Shown here: piece after piece, positions 1 to 8,747 of the stretch | Layout of the letters: each line of letters begins with the position of its first letter | Numbering within the stretch: position 1 is the first letter of the stretch | Assembly: GCA_045627385.1 (NCBI GenBank) | Contig: JAZQNO010000020.1 | Location: 14,954-78,953 of the forward strand | Length of the DNA: 64,000 nt | Source of the DNA: UBA1757 sp045627385 | Lineage (GTDB): Bacteria; Bacteroidota; Bacteroidia; Bacteroidales; UBA1402 | Direction: 5' to 3' | Notes under the pieces: generated by a model | Database searches by the model: none | The model's input: the letters and a program-made list of their open reading frames with translations, nothing else | What the model was told of the DNA's origin: nothing | Made by a program: the position numbers and the translations under genes

Positions 1-1371
1 GAGCAATTGGCCGGAGCCGTGTCCCAGACATTCGTGCAGGTCGGTGTGGAGGTTGTCGGTGAGGTGTCCGTATTTCTCAATCATACGGATTTCCTTCTGG
101 CTCCAGACGAATTCCTCGCTGCTGCCGTTGCCCATGGAGGCGGCGCTGTAGGCTTCGGTGATGTTTTCGATGGTGACCGATTTGCTGCCGTAGTCGCGGC
201 GGATCCAGTCGGCGTTGGGCAGGTTGATGCCGATGGGTGTGGTGGGGTAGCAGTCACCGCCCAGCATGGCCACGTTGATGACTTTGGCGGAAACGCCTTT
301 GACCTGGGGCTTGCGGAAACGCGGGTCGATGGGAGCATGGTCTTCGAACCACTGGGCGTTGGCGCTGATGATTTCGGTGCGCTCCGAGGCTTCCTGATTC
401 TTGAAGTTGATGCTGCTTTCCCAGCTCGACTTGTAGCCGATGGGGTCGCCGTAGTTTTCGATGAATCCGTTGACGAAGTCGACATGCGAATCCAGATCCT
501 TGACCCACAATACACTGTATTCGTCAAAAGTCTTCAGGTCGCCGTTGCGGTAGTATTCGATCAGCTTGGCGATGGTGGCGGCCTGTGCCGGATTCTCGGC
601 CACGGTCTGGGCCTTTTCCAGCCAATAGACAATCTTTTCGATGGCTTGCGAATAGCGTCCGCCGATGCGGTAGACTTCTTCCTGGAGCTGGCCCTTGGCG
701 TCTTTGACCAGACGGCTGTTCAGTCCGTAGGAGATGGGGCAGGGGTCGTCGGGGTCGGCCATTTCGGCATAGAACTCTTCGGCTTCTTTCTGGGAAACGC
801 CATAGTAGTAGTTCTCGGCGGAAGTGAGCAGCAGGTCGGCACCGTCGGCCTGGTTGACGCGCTTGGCCAGGAAGTCGGGGTTGAAGATGACGTCCTGGAG
901 GATGGCCAGCAGTCTGTCGGCGGGCATGGGCAACTTGTCGGCGGGAACGGTGTTGAGCGTTTGGGCGAAGTATTCGGCCGAGAAACCGGGTACGAACTTG
1001 TCGGTGGCGTAGTGGTGGTGGATGCCGTTGGCCACCCAGACGCGCTTGAGATAGGTCTCGAGGGCTTTCCAGTCGGCGCTTTCGCGGTCGGTTTGGGCGT
1101 TTACGTAGACGGCTTCGAGGGTCTGGCGCACCAGCAGGTTGTAGCGGCAGTTCTGGTCGAAGAGGATGTCGCGTCCCCACAGTCCGGCTTCGCTCAGATA
1201 ATAGACGAGCTCTTTCTGCTGCAGGCTGAGGCGGTCGAAGCCGGGCACCTGGTAGTGAAGGATGGAAAGGTCGGCGAAGCGGTCGGCCTGATACTGGAAG
1301 GAATCGCTGTTCTTGACCGAGCACGAGAGGCTCAGGCAGGCTAGGGCACACATGGGAATGATTTTTTTCAT
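1..1371 (-). CDS. Dipeptidyl-peptidase III (peptidase family M49), lipoprotein, C-terminus cut by window edge
   Basis: Zinc exopeptidase that removes dipeptides from peptide N-termini. The minus-strand frame is open from the ATG at 1371 to base 1 (457 codons) and runs out of the window. The M49 hallmark HECLGH (HExxGH, two zinc-ligand His and the catalytic Glu) lies at residues 446-451, close to where the family normally has it; the downstream motif with the third zinc ligand would be outside the window. The N-terminus (MKKIIPMCALACLSLSC) looks like a lipoprotein signal with Cys17 as the probable lipidation site, though the lipobox is loose. The ATG overlaps the aroC stop in an ATGA, so translation is probably coupled. 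The family assignment is firm; the cellular location is inferred from the signal only. Confidence 0.93.
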   Translation of the reverse strand, partial: MKKIIPMCALACLSLSCSVKNSDSFQYQADRFADLSILHYQVPGFDRLSLQQKELVYYLSEAGLWGRDILFDQNCRYNLLVRQTLEAVYVNAQTDRESADWKALETYLKRVWVANGIHHHYATDKFVPGFSAEYFAQTLNTVPADKLPMPADRLLAILQDVIFNPDFLAKRVNQADGADLLLTSAENYYYGVSQKEAEEFYAEMADPDDPCPISYGLNSRLVKDAKGQLQEEVYRIGGRYSQAIEKIVYWLEKAQTVAENPAQAATIAKLIEYYRNGDLKTFDEYSVLWVKDLDSHVDFVNGFIENYGDPIGYKSSWESSINFKNQEASERTEIISANAQWFEDHAPIDPRFRKPQVKGVSAKVINVAMLGGDCYPTTPIGINLPNADWIRRDYGSKSVTIENITEAYSAASMGNGSSEEFVWSQKEIRMIEKYGHLTDNLHTDLHECLGHGSGQLL

Positions 1372-2447
1372 CGGGATGATTTTGAGAGAAGGAAGGCGTC
1401 GGCCAGACAGAGTGCGGTCATGGCTTCCACGACGGGCAGCACGCGGGGCGACAGGCAGATGTCGTGGCGTCCTGTGATTTGCAGTCCGACGCTTTCTCCT
1501 TTGTTGTTGACGGTGGTCTGGGGTTTGGCTATGCTGGCGACGGGCTTGAAGGCCAGATCGAAGCGAATGTCTTCTCCGTTGCTGATGCCGCCTTGGATGC
1601 CGCCGCTGTGATTGGTGAGCGTGCGCACACGGCCGTCACGGCAGCAGAAGGGGTCGTTGGCTTGGGAGCCTTTCAGGCTGATGTCGAAGCCGCTGCCGTA
1701 GGAAAAGCCTTTGCAGGCGGGAATGGAAAGCATGGCGGCGGCGAGTCGGGCTTCCAGCTTGTCGAAAATGGGTTCACCCCATCCGGCGGGTACGTTTTTG
1801 ACGCATACGCTGACACGGCAGCCCAGGGAATCGCCTTCTTGGCGGGTCTGCCGGAGCAGATGTTCCATTTCGAGGGCTATTTCTTTGTCGGGGCAGTGGT
1901 AAGCGTTGCCGGAGGCTGACTGGGAATCGAGCTGGCAGCCGGAGGGCAGCTGTAGGGGGCCGATGCCGGTGGTGAAGGCTTCGATGCAGATGTCGGAGGG
2001 CAGCACTTGGCGGGCGATGGCGCCGGCCGCCACGCGGACGGCGGTTTCGCGTCCCGACGCGCGGCCTCCTCCGCGATGGTCGCGGATGCCGTAGCGGGCT
2101 TGCCAGGTGTAGTCGGCGTGTGAGGGGCGGTAGAGCTCGCGGAGTGTGTCGTAATCTTCGCTGCGGGCGTCTTCGTTGCGGATGATGAAGGCCAGGGGGG
2201 CTCCGGTGGTGACGCCTTCGAACAGGCCCGAAAGCCATTCGATGCGGTCGCTTTCCTGTCGGGCGGAGCCGGAAGGTTCTTCCGGGCGGGCCGGATGGCC
2301 CGGCCTGCGGCGGTCGGTCTCCTTCTGCACGGCCTCCAGGTCGAGCCGCAGGCCGGCGGGGCAGCCGTCGATGACGCCGCCTATGGCCGGTCCGTGCGAT
2401 TCGCCGAATGTGGTGAGCCGGAACAGATGTCCGAAGGTGTTGCCCAT
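1368..2447 (-). CDS. aroC: Chorismate synthase
   Basis: Converts 5-enolpyruvylshikimate-3-phosphate to chorismate, the last step of the common aromatic pathway; needs reduced FMN. The 359 residues match the usual length. The family blocks are visible: GESHGPAIGGVIDGCP near the N-terminus, the Arg/His-rich block RPSHADYTWQARYGIRDHRG around residues 106-125 followed by GGGRASGRETA, and GGIQGGISNGEDI in the C-terminal part. It starts 12 bases after the prolyl isomerase gene ends and overlaps the DPP III start by 4 bases, so the three genes probably form one transcript from the promoter near 3062. No truncation or missing motif seen. Confidence 0.98.
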   Translation of the reverse strand: MGNTFGHLFRLTTFGESHGPAIGGVIDGCPAGLRLDLEAVQKETDRRRPGHPARPEEPSGSARQESDRIEWLSGLFEGVTTGAPLAFIIRNEDARSEDYDTLRELYRPSHADYTWQARYGIRDHRGGGRASGRETAVRVAAGAIARQVLPSDICIEAFTTGIGPLQLPSGCQLDSQSASGNAYHCPDKEIALEMEHLLRQTRQEGDSLGCRVSVCVKNVPAGWGEPIFDKLEARLAAAMLSIPACKGFSYGSGFDISLKGSQANDPFCCRDGRVRTLTNHSGGIQGGISNGEDIRFDLAFKPVASIAKPQTTVNNKGESVGLQITGRHDICLSPRVLPVVEAMTALCLADAFLLSKSSR

Positions 2448-2459
2448 AGCGTTATGGCT

Positions 2460-3032
2460 TCAATGGCAATGGCCGCATCCGCAGCCGCACTCGTCTTCTC
2501 CTTCGCCGCAGCAGTCGTGGTGACAGTCGCCGCAGGAGCAGGGGTGCATGAGGGCTTCCATTTCTTCGTCGGTGCTTTCGCGCACTTCGAGCACCTTGCC
2601 GATGAAGTGGAGGTCTTCGCCTGCCAGCGGGTGGTTGAAGTCCATCTTCACATGGTCTTCGGCCACTTCCAGCACGACGCCGTCGAGACGCTGTCCGTCT
2701 TCGGTCATCATGGGCACCATCTTGTCTACGGCGATGTTTTCGCTGTCGAACTTGCCGTCGACTGTGAAGAGGGATTTGGGCAGGTCGACCACGTGCTCTT
2801 GCTCATAGTCGCCGTAGGCCTGGTCGCAGGGAAGCGTAAAGTCGAAAGTATCGTTTTCGTCGAGTCCGGCCAGCTGTTTCTCAAAGGAGTCGAGCATCAT
2901 GCCCATGCCGAAGACGAAGGTCAGGGGCTGCTGTTCGGTGGCACGTTCCATCAGTTCGGGCTTGGAGCCGTCTTCGCCGCCTACATAGAGGTCGTAGGAA
3001 ACGGCGACGAATTTCTTGTCGTTGATTTTCAT
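2460..3032 (-). CDS. FKBP-type peptidyl-prolyl cis-trans isomerase, SlyD-like, with Cys/His metal-binding tail
   Basis: Prolyl isomerase and probable folding chaperone, 190 residues, no signal peptide, so cytoplasmic. The N-terminal half has SlyD-type FKBP strands (VAVSYDLYV, FVFGMGMMLDSFE), residues about 70-130 form the inserted chaperone flap, and NHPLAGEDLHF closes the FKBP fold. The last 28 or so residues (HPCSCGDCHHDCC, then CGCGCGHCH) are very rich in Cys and His, like the nickel/zinc-binding tail of SlyD. I chose the ATG at 3032: the frame stays open upstream only because it runs antisense through the porin gene, and a -7 box lies at 3062-3069. First gene of a likely slyD-aroC-DPP III transcript. 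Confidence 0.92.
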   Translation of the reverse strand: MKINDKKFVAVSYDLYVGGEDGSKPELMERATEQQPLTFVFGMGMMLDSFEKQLAGLDENDTFDFTLPCDQAYGDYEQEHVVDLPKSLFTVDGKFDSENIAVDKMVPMMTEDGQRLDGVVLEVAEDHVKMDFNHPLAGEDLHFIGKVLEVRESTDEEMEALMHPCSCGDCHHDCCGEGEDECGCGCGHCH

Positions 3033-3061
3033 AAACTTCAGATTATTTATAATTCGAGGCA

Positions 3062-3069
3062 CAAATATA
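3062..3069 (-). promoter_or_regulatory. Bacteroidales -7 promoter element for the slyD-aroC-DPP III unit
   Basis: Read on the minus strand this is TATATTTG, a full match to the Bacteroides -7 consensus TAnnTTTG, 29 bases before the start codon at 3032. No good -33 TTTG is seen at the usual spacing. It lies back to back with the porin -7 box at 3095-3102. Confidence 0.55.
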
Positions 3070-3094
3070 CAAATTAAACCAATCAAATTTGTAT

Positions 3095-3102
3095 TATCTT
3101 TG
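3095..3102 (+). promoter_or_regulatory. Bacteroidales -7 promoter element for the putative porin
   Basis: TATCTTTG, a full TAnnTTTG match, 17 bases before the ATG at 3120, which implies a very short leader. No clear -33 TTTG. It shares a short intergenic region with the divergent slyD promoter. Confidence 0.6.
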
Positions 3103-3119
3103 CCGCATAAACGAGATTT

Positions 3120-5138
3120 ATGCGCCGACCGTTTCTCATCATTGTCCTCAGCGTCTGTCTGACAGCCTTCTCTGTGTCGCTCGCGGCCCAGAACAGGGCG
3201 GGCGGGGCCGCTCTGCCGTCTTCGTCGTCGGGTGAGTCGTCGGGCGCATCTTCGAAGAAAAAGGAGGTGGCCTTGCGCATCAAGGCCTGGACTGTCGACG
3301 ACATGCTCGGGCAGAAGACCGAGACCGTGCTCGACACGCTGATGGACGACTATTATCTCATCACGACTCCCGAACGGCATGTGGTGGGGGGTAACCATCT
3401 GGGCCACGTGGGCTCGCCTTTCCAGACGATGGTCTATGCCGACCGCAATCCGGAGGAGCGTTTCCTCTTCATGAATCCCTATGACCAGTGGAAGTCTTCC
3501 AATGGGGAGTGGGTCTGGCTGAACACGACACGGCCCTATACGAACGGTTCGTACAACACGACGGTTGGAAACGACTATTCCCAAGAGGAGAATTTCAAGT
3601 TTTCCTACACGGCCAATGTGAACAAGTACCTCAATATCGGGGCCGACTACGAGGCGGTCAATTCGCGCGGTTTCTACACCAATCTGAAGGCAAAGGACAA
3701 GATTGCCCATGTGTTTGGCAATTATCAGTCTCCTCGGTATGAGGCGTTTGTCAGACTCTCTTATCACCGTTTCGAGAATTATGAGAACGGCGGCATCACC
3801 AACGACGCCTACATCACCGACCCGATGACGATGAGCCACGGCTACCGCGAATTTGAGAGTCTGAACATTCCGGTCGCCTTGCAGAACACTTTCAATCTGC
3901 ATACGTACAAGGATGCGTTTCTGAATCAGAAATACCATCTGGGATTCTACAGGGAGCTGACGTCTGAGACCGACACTTCCGAAGTGTTCGTGCCGGTGAG
4001 CAGTCTCATCCACACGTTCCAGATCGACCACGGCCGCAAGCTCTACGATTCGCCCAAATCGGCCAATTCCTCTTACTATCCCAACGCTTTCATCGACGAG
4101 AGCATGACGGCCGACTCGGCGGCTCTGACCACCATTCGCAATGTGCTGGGCCTGTCGCTGAACGAGGGTTTCCATCCTTGGATGAAGTTCGGTCTGACGG
4201 CCTACGCCCAGCACGAACACCGGCGCTATGCCTACCCGACGCGCACGCCGCAGCCCGACAGCATTGCGGGCAGTCCTTTCCGTCAGGCGGACATCCGTCG
4301 CGAGAATCTGCTCTGGGTGGGCGGCCGGCTGGTCTCCACGCAGGACTCTCTCATCCGTTTCGATGCGGATGCGCGCATCTGTCTGGCGGGCAACGGCTAC
4401 ATCGGCAATTTCGTCATCGACGGCGGACTGCAGAGCCGCTTTTCCCTGCTGGGGCAGGAGGTGGACCTTTCGGCCCGCGGTTTCGTCCGCAACGAGACGC
4501 CCGACTATTTCTACCGTCAGTACCATTCCAACCATTTCAACTGGAGCAACAGTTTCGACAATGTCTACAGGGTCCGTCTGGAAGGCGGTCTGGAGATGCC
4601 GGGCTGGGGCACTCGTCTGAATGCGGGTGTGGAGAACGTCAGCAACTATGTCTATTTCGGTCCGGCCGCCAAGCCGGTGCAGTACAGCGGTCAGCTGCAG
4701 GTGCTGTACGGCGAGTGGGCCCAGAAACTGTCGGTGGGCATACTGCACCTCGATTTCGACGTGGTGGGCCAACTGTCGAGCCAGGAGGATGTCTTGCCGC
4801 TGCCGGCGCTGACCGCTTTCGGCAACGTGTATGTGAAGACGGTGCTGTCGAAGGTGATGACCACGCAGATTGGCGTGGACTGCCGCTATTTCACGTCGTA
4901 TCATGCGCCTGCCTACGATCCGGCCACGGGTATGTTCCATACGCAGTCGGAAAAGGAACTGGGCAATTATCCTTTCATGAATGTCTATGCCAACCTGCAT
5001 CTCAAACGGGCCCGTTTCTTTGCCATGTACGAGCACGTGAGCCGCTGGCTGGCCAGTCCGAACTATTTCACCACACTGCATTATCCTCAGCCGCCCGCTT
5101 CTTTCAAGGCTGGCATTTCCTGGAATTTCTACGATTGA
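3120..5138 (+). CDS. Outer-membrane putative porin (Bacteroidota Porin_10-like family)
   Basis: Predicted outer-membrane beta-barrel of 672 residues. Residues 1-24 are a signal peptide ending at LAAQ, followed by a Ser/Gly-rich linker (about residues 30-45). The rest is a long series of alternating aromatic/polar strands (for example FKFSYTANVNKYLNIGADYE and YEAFVRLSYHRFENYENG), and the protein ends in an aromatic-rich strand (AGISWNFYD), as barrel proteins do. This is the pattern of the proteins called putative porin in Bacteroidota; the substrate is unknown. The gene has its own -7 box and ends 4 bases before ligA, so it may share a transcript with ligA and the DUF6913 gene. Confidence 0.8.
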   Translation: MRRPFLIIVLSVCLTAFSVSLAAQNRAGGAALPSSSSGESSGASSKKKEVALRIKAWTVDDMLGQKTETVLDTLMDDYYLITTPERHVVGGNHLGHVGSPFQTMVYADRNPEERFLFMNPYDQWKSSNGEWVWLNTTRPYTNGSYNTTVGNDYSQEENFKFSYTANVNKYLNIGADYEAVNSRGFYTNLKAKDKIAHVFGNYQSPRYEAFVRLSYHRFENYENGGITNDAYITDPMTMSHGYREFESLNIPVALQNTFNLHTYKDAFLNQKYHLGFYRELTSETDTSEVFVPVSSLIHTFQIDHGRKLYDSPKSANSSYYPNAFIDESMTADSAALTTIRNVLGLSLNEGFHPWMKFGLTAYAQHEHRRYAYPTRTPQPDSIAGSPFRQADIRRENLLWVGGRLVSTQDSLIRFDADARICLAGNGYIGNFVIDGGLQSRFSLLGQEVDLSARGFVRNETPDYFYRQYHSNHFNWSNSFDNVYRVRLEGGLEMPGWGTRLNAGVENVSNYVYFGPAAKPVQYSGQLQVLYGEWAQKLSVGILHLDFDVVGQLSSQEDVLPLPALTAFGNVYVKTVLSKVMTTQIGVDCRYFTSYHAPAYDPATGMFHTQSEKELGNYPFMNVYANLHLKRARFFAMYEHVSRWLASPNYFTTLHYPQPPASFKAGISWNFYD

Positions 5139-5142
5139 TTTT

Positions 5143-7275
5143 ATGAACGGAACACAGGCTCGGTCTCGCGTTGAAGAACTGCGCCGTCTGCTCACGCAGG
5201 CGGATTACGACTACTATGTGCTTTCGTCGCCTACGATGAGCGATTTCGACTACGACGCTCTGATGCGTGAGCTGCAGGATCTGGAGAAGGCCTTTCCTGA
5301 GCTGGCCGATGAGAATTCGCCCACGCAGCGGGTGGGCAGCGACCTGAGCCAGGGTTTCCGTCAGGAGAGCCACCGCTATCCGATGCTGTCTTTGGGCAAC
5401 ACTTACAGCAAGGAGGAGGTGGGGGAGTTTTTCAACCGCACGGCCAAGGCGCTGGAGGAGCCTTTCGAGATTGTCTGCGAACTGAAGTTTGACGGCACGT
5501 CCATTTCGCTCACTTACGAGCACGGCCGTCTGGTGAAGGCGCTTACCCGGGGCGACGGCCAGAAGGGCGACAACGTGACGGCCAATGTGCGCACCATCCG
5601 CAGCGTTCCTCTTACCTTGAGCGGTTCGGACTATCCCGATTTCTTTGAGATGAGGGGTGAGGTGCTGATGCCTTGGGAGGTGTTTGAAAAATTGAACGAA
5701 GAGCGTGAACGCCAGGAAGAGCCGCTGTTCGCCAATCCGCGCAATGCGGCTTCCGGCACGCTGAAACTGCAGAATTCGTCGCTGGTGGCGTCGCGCCATC
5801 TGGATGCCTATCTCTACTATGTGATGGGCGACGGTCTGCCTTGCGACAGGCATTACGACAATCTGATGAAGGCGCGCAGCTGGGGTTTCCGCATTTCGGA
5901 TGCGACCAAGGTGTGCCGTACGCTGGACGAGGTGATGTCGTTCATCGCCTATTGGGATGGGGAACGCCGCAATCTGCCGATTGCCACGGATGGTATTGTG
6001 CTGAAAGTGAATTCTCTGCAACAGCAGGAGCGCTTGGGCTATACGGCCAAGTCGCCGCGTTGGGCCATTGCCTACAAGTTTAAGGCGGAACGGGCACGCA
6101 CCCGTCTCAACGAGGTGAGTTTTCAGGTGGGCCGCACGGGCACGGTGACTCCGGTGGCCAATCTGGACCCGGTCCAGCTGGCGGGAACGCTGGTGAAACG
6201 CGCCACGCTGCACAATGACGATTTCGTGCAGCAGTTCGACCTGCACATAGGCGATATGGTCTATGTGGAAAAGGGTGGGGAAATCATTCCGAAAATCGTG
6301 GGGGTGGACCTGGAGGCCCGTCGGGACGCTGTCTTGAGCAAGGTCCGTTTCATACAGCGTTGTCCGGAATGCGGCGCCGAACTGGTGCGTGAAGAGGGCG
6401 AAGCTGCCTGGCGATGCCCCGACAGCCTGCACTGTCCGCCGCAGATCAAGGGCCGTCTGGTGCATTTCACTTCGCGCAAGGCGATGGATATTGAGGGTCT
6501 TGGCGAAGAGACTGTCGACCTGCTTTTCCGCAAGGGCCTGCTGACCGACGTGTCGGACATCTACCGTCTGACGGTGCCGCAGATGGCTGCTCTGGAACGT
6601 TTGGGCGAAAAGTCGGCCCGCAACATCCTCAAGGGTGTCGCCGATTCGCGTCAGGTGCCTTTCGAACGGGTGCTGTTCGCTTTGGGCATCCGTTATGTGG
6701 GTGAAACGGTGGCCAAACGGCTGGCAATGGCTTTCCGCTCTCTGGATGCCTTGCGTGCCGCCTCTCTGGAGGAACTGGCCGCTGTGGAGGATGTGGGGCT
6801 GTCGATTGCCGGAAGCGTGGCTGCCTTCTTTGCCGATGACGGCAACTGCCGGCTGCTGGACGACCTGAAACGGGCGGGTCTGCAGATGGAGGTTTCGTCC
6901 GACCGTCTGCAGCCGAAGGGCAGTTCGCTGCAGGGCAAGGTGGTGGTTGTCAGCGGTGTGTTTGAGAAGCATTCGCGTGACGAATACAAGGAAATGATTG
7001 AGTCGCAGGGGGGCAAGAACGCGGGTTCGGTGTCGTCCAAGACGGATTTCATTCTGGCCGGTGCCCATATGGGGCCTGCCAAACTGGAAAAGGCGCGCGA
7101 ACTGGGTGTGGCCATTATAGGCGAAGACGAGTTTCTGGCTATGTTGGGCCCGACGGACGAGGCTGCTGCGGCAGATGAGTCTGCTGCGGCTTCTGCGGCT
7201 GAAGTCCAGGCCGGAACCGAGGAAAACCGCCGCGAGGAAGTCTATGTGATGAACAGTCTTTTCGATGATTTTTGA
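5143..7275 (+). CDS. ligA: NAD-dependent DNA ligase
   Basis: Seals nicks in duplex DNA using NAD+ during replication and repair. The 710 residues contain all LigA modules: domain Ia at the N-terminus (YDYYVLSSPTMSDFDYD), the adenylation motif KFDG with the AMP-accepting Lys at residue 115, the OB fold, a four-Cys zinc finger (CPECG then CPDSLHC), helix-hairpin-helix repeats and a C-terminal BRCT domain (about 595-680). Beyond the BRCT domain there is a 30-residue Ala/Glu-rich tail ending VMNSLFDDF. The start lies 4 bases after the porin stop, and the next gene follows after 3 bases. Confidence 0.98.
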   Translation: MNGTQARSRVEELRRLLTQADYDYYVLSSPTMSDFDYDALMRELQDLEKAFPELADENSPTQRVGSDLSQGFRQESHRYPMLSLGNTYSKEEVGEFFNRTAKALEEPFEIVCELKFDGTSISLTYEHGRLVKALTRGDGQKGDNVTANVRTIRSVPLTLSGSDYPDFFEMRGEVLMPWEVFEKLNEERERQEEPLFANPRNAASGTLKLQNSSLVASRHLDAYLYYVMGDGLPCDRHYDNLMKARSWGFRISDATKVCRTLDEVMSFIAYWDGERRNLPIATDGIVLKVNSLQQQERLGYTAKSPRWAIAYKFKAERARTRLNEVSFQVGRTGTVTPVANLDPVQLAGTLVKRATLHNDDFVQQFDLHIGDMVYVEKGGEIIPKIVGVDLEARRDAVLSKVRFIQRCPECGAELVREEGEAAWRCPDSLHCPPQIKGRLVHFTSRKAMDIEGLGEETVDLLFRKGLLTDVSDIYRLTVPQMAALERLGEKSARNILKGVADSRQVPFERVLFALGIRYVGETVAKRLAMAFRSLDALRAASLEELAAVEDVGLSIAGSVAAFFADDGNCRLLDDLKRAGLQMEVSSDRLQPKGSSLQGKVVVVSGVFEKHSRDEYKEMIESQGGKNAGSVSSKTDFILAGAHMGPAKLEKARELGVAIIGEDEFLAMLGPTDEAAAADESAAASAAEVQAGTEENRREEVYVMNSLFDDF

Positions 7276-7278
7276 CCT

Positions 7279-7791
7279 ATGATACAGCTATTTGTCCGTC
7301 AGGCCTGCCGCCGTCGCCGGCAATTGCCGCGCGAGCGCCGATTCATGGTGTTCGGCGATGTCCGCCGCATTGTGATGCATTTCGACTATCCCGACTACGA
7401 CAAGGCTATGCGGGTGAAGCGGGAGTTGGAGAAGGAGGGCAAAAAAGTGTTTGCCTGGACCTATTCGCAGATTGAGCGCGACAACACCGCCCTGTCGTCG
7501 GATGTGCACGTCCTGACCGACCGTCACTTGAATTTTTTCTTTCTGCCCAAGAAATACGTGCTGGCCAACTATACGGGTCAGCATGCGGACATGCTGCTCG
7601 ACCTTTCCCAGACCCAAAATCCGCTGATGGAGTATCTCACGCTTGCTTCGGGGTGTCCTTTCCGTGTGGGATTCAAGGCCGATGATCCTTCCATCTACGA
7701 TTTTGTGCTGGATATTTCGCATAGTTCTTCCGACCTCGACGAAAATGCGGCCACGCTGCTTTTTTATTTGAAAAGCCTGCGTTTTCAATAG
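7279..7791 (+). CDS. DUF6913 family protein of unknown function
   Basis: 170-residue cytoplasmic protein without signal peptide or membrane segment. The N-terminus is strongly basic (QACRRRRQLPRERR). The remainder looks like an alpha/beta fold with conserved-looking segments such as FDYPDYDKAMRVKRELE and FRVGFKADDPSIYDFVLD. Proteins of this kind are common and uncharacterised in Bacteroidota, where they are annotated DUF6913. It starts 3 bases after the ligA stop and is followed by the dapA promoter. Function unknown; the family name is from recognition by eye. Confidence 0.7.
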   Translation: MIQLFVRQACRRRRQLPRERRFMVFGDVRRIVMHFDYPDYDKAMRVKRELEKEGKKVFAWTYSQIERDNTALSSDVHVLTDRHLNFFFLPKKYVLANYTGQHADMLLDLSQTQNPLMEYLTLASGCPFRVGFKADDPSIYDFVLDISHSSSDLDENAATLLFYLKSLRFQ

Positions 7792-7800
7792 GAAATTCGC

Positions 7801-7808
7801 TATTTTTG
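7801..7808 (+). promoter_or_regulatory. Bacteroidales -7 promoter element for dapA-pheT-yebC
   Basis: TATTTTTG matches TAnnTTTG and lies 28 bases before the dapA ATG at 7837, in a 45-base gap. No clear -33 TTTG at 19-21 bases upstream. The leader would be too short for a lysine riboswitch. Confidence 0.55.
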
Positions 7809-7836
7809 CAAATTCTTATAGAAACGCGTTTTTCCA

Positions 7837-8739
7837 ATGGAAGCATCAATTGCAAACAAGTTGACGGGCATGGGCGTGGCCCTGATCACCCCTTTCAAGC
7901 AAGATGAGAGCGTCGATTTCGATGCCTTAGGTCAGCTCGTTGATTATCAGATACGGAATAAGGCTGATTACCTGGTGGTTCTGGGTACCACGGCCGAAAC
8001 TCCCACGCTCAGCGAAGAGGAAAAGCAGCAGGTCATCGACTATGTGCGTTTGCGTGTGAACGGTCGCCTGCCGCTGGTGCTCGGTCTGGGGGGCAACTGC
8101 ACGGCCAATGTGGTCCGCACGCTGCAGACGGCCGATCTGGACGGTTTCTGCGCCATCCTGTCGGTGACCCCTTATTACAACAAGCCCTCTCAGGAAGGCA
8201 TCTATCAGCATTACAAGGCGATTGCGGAGGCTTCTCCCGTCCCTGTGATTCTCTACAACGTGCCCGGCCGCACGGGTGTGAACATGACGGCCGACACCAT
8301 CCTGCGTCTGGCCCGCGATTTCAAGAACATCGTGGCGGTGAAGGAGGCTTCGGGCAACATCGGTCAGATGAACAACATCATCAAGAACAAACCTGCCGGA
8401 TTCATGGTCATTTCGGGTGACGACGGCATCGCCTATCCGCTCATCACCATGGGTGCCGTGGGGGTCATTTCCGTCATCGGAAACGCTTTCCCGAAAGAGT
8501 TCAGCCGCATGGTGCGCCTGGCGCTCAACGGCGACTATGAGAATGCGCTGAAGATCCATCACCGTTTCACCGACCTGTTCGACCTGCTGTTCGTGGACGG
8601 CAATCCGGCCGGTGTGAAATGTCTGCTCAGCATGATGGGCTACATCGAAAACAAGCTTCGTCTGCCGCTGGTGCCCACTCGTCTGGCCACCTACGAGAAG
8701 ATTCACGAAGTGCTCAACAAACTCGGTATCAAATGCTAA
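7837..8739 (+). CDS. dapA: 4-hydroxy-tetrahydrodipicolinate synthase
   Basis: Condenses pyruvate with aspartate semialdehyde in the lysine/diaminopimelate pathway. The 300 residues form one TIM-barrel domain. The Schiff-base Lys is residue 169 (VAVKEASGN), the catalytic Tyr is residue 140 (ILYNVPGRTG), and the conserved Thr pair is in GTTAE at residues 50-54. No missing motif. It has its own -7 box 28 bases upstream and is followed after 8 bases by pheT, so dapA-pheT-yebC are probably co-transcribed up to the terminator at 11967. Confidence 0.97.
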   Translation: MEASIANKLTGMGVALITPFKQDESVDFDALGQLVDYQIRNKADYLVVLGTTAETPTLSEEEKQQVIDYVRLRVNGRLPLVLGLGGNCTANVVRTLQTADLDGFCAILSVTPYYNKPSQEGIYQHYKAIAEASPVPVILYNVPGRTGVNMTADTILRLARDFKNIVAVKEASGNIGQMNNIIKNKPAGFMVISGDDGIAYPLITMGAVGVISVIGNAFPKEFSRMVRLALNGDYENALKIHHRFTDLFDLLFVDGNPAGVKCLLSMMGYIENKLRLPLVPTRLATYEKIHEVLNKLGIKC

Positions 8740-8747
8740 TGTAAGAT

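Noticed and set aside
3033..5195. N-terminal extension of the prolyl isomerase frame through the porin gene
   Set aside because: The extension is antisense to the porin, lacks domain character, and would place the start far upstream of the -7 box at 3062. The start at 3032 matches the family.
7809..7836. Lysine riboswitch before dapA
   Set aside because: The leader after the -7 box is under 30 bases, far too short for the aptamer.
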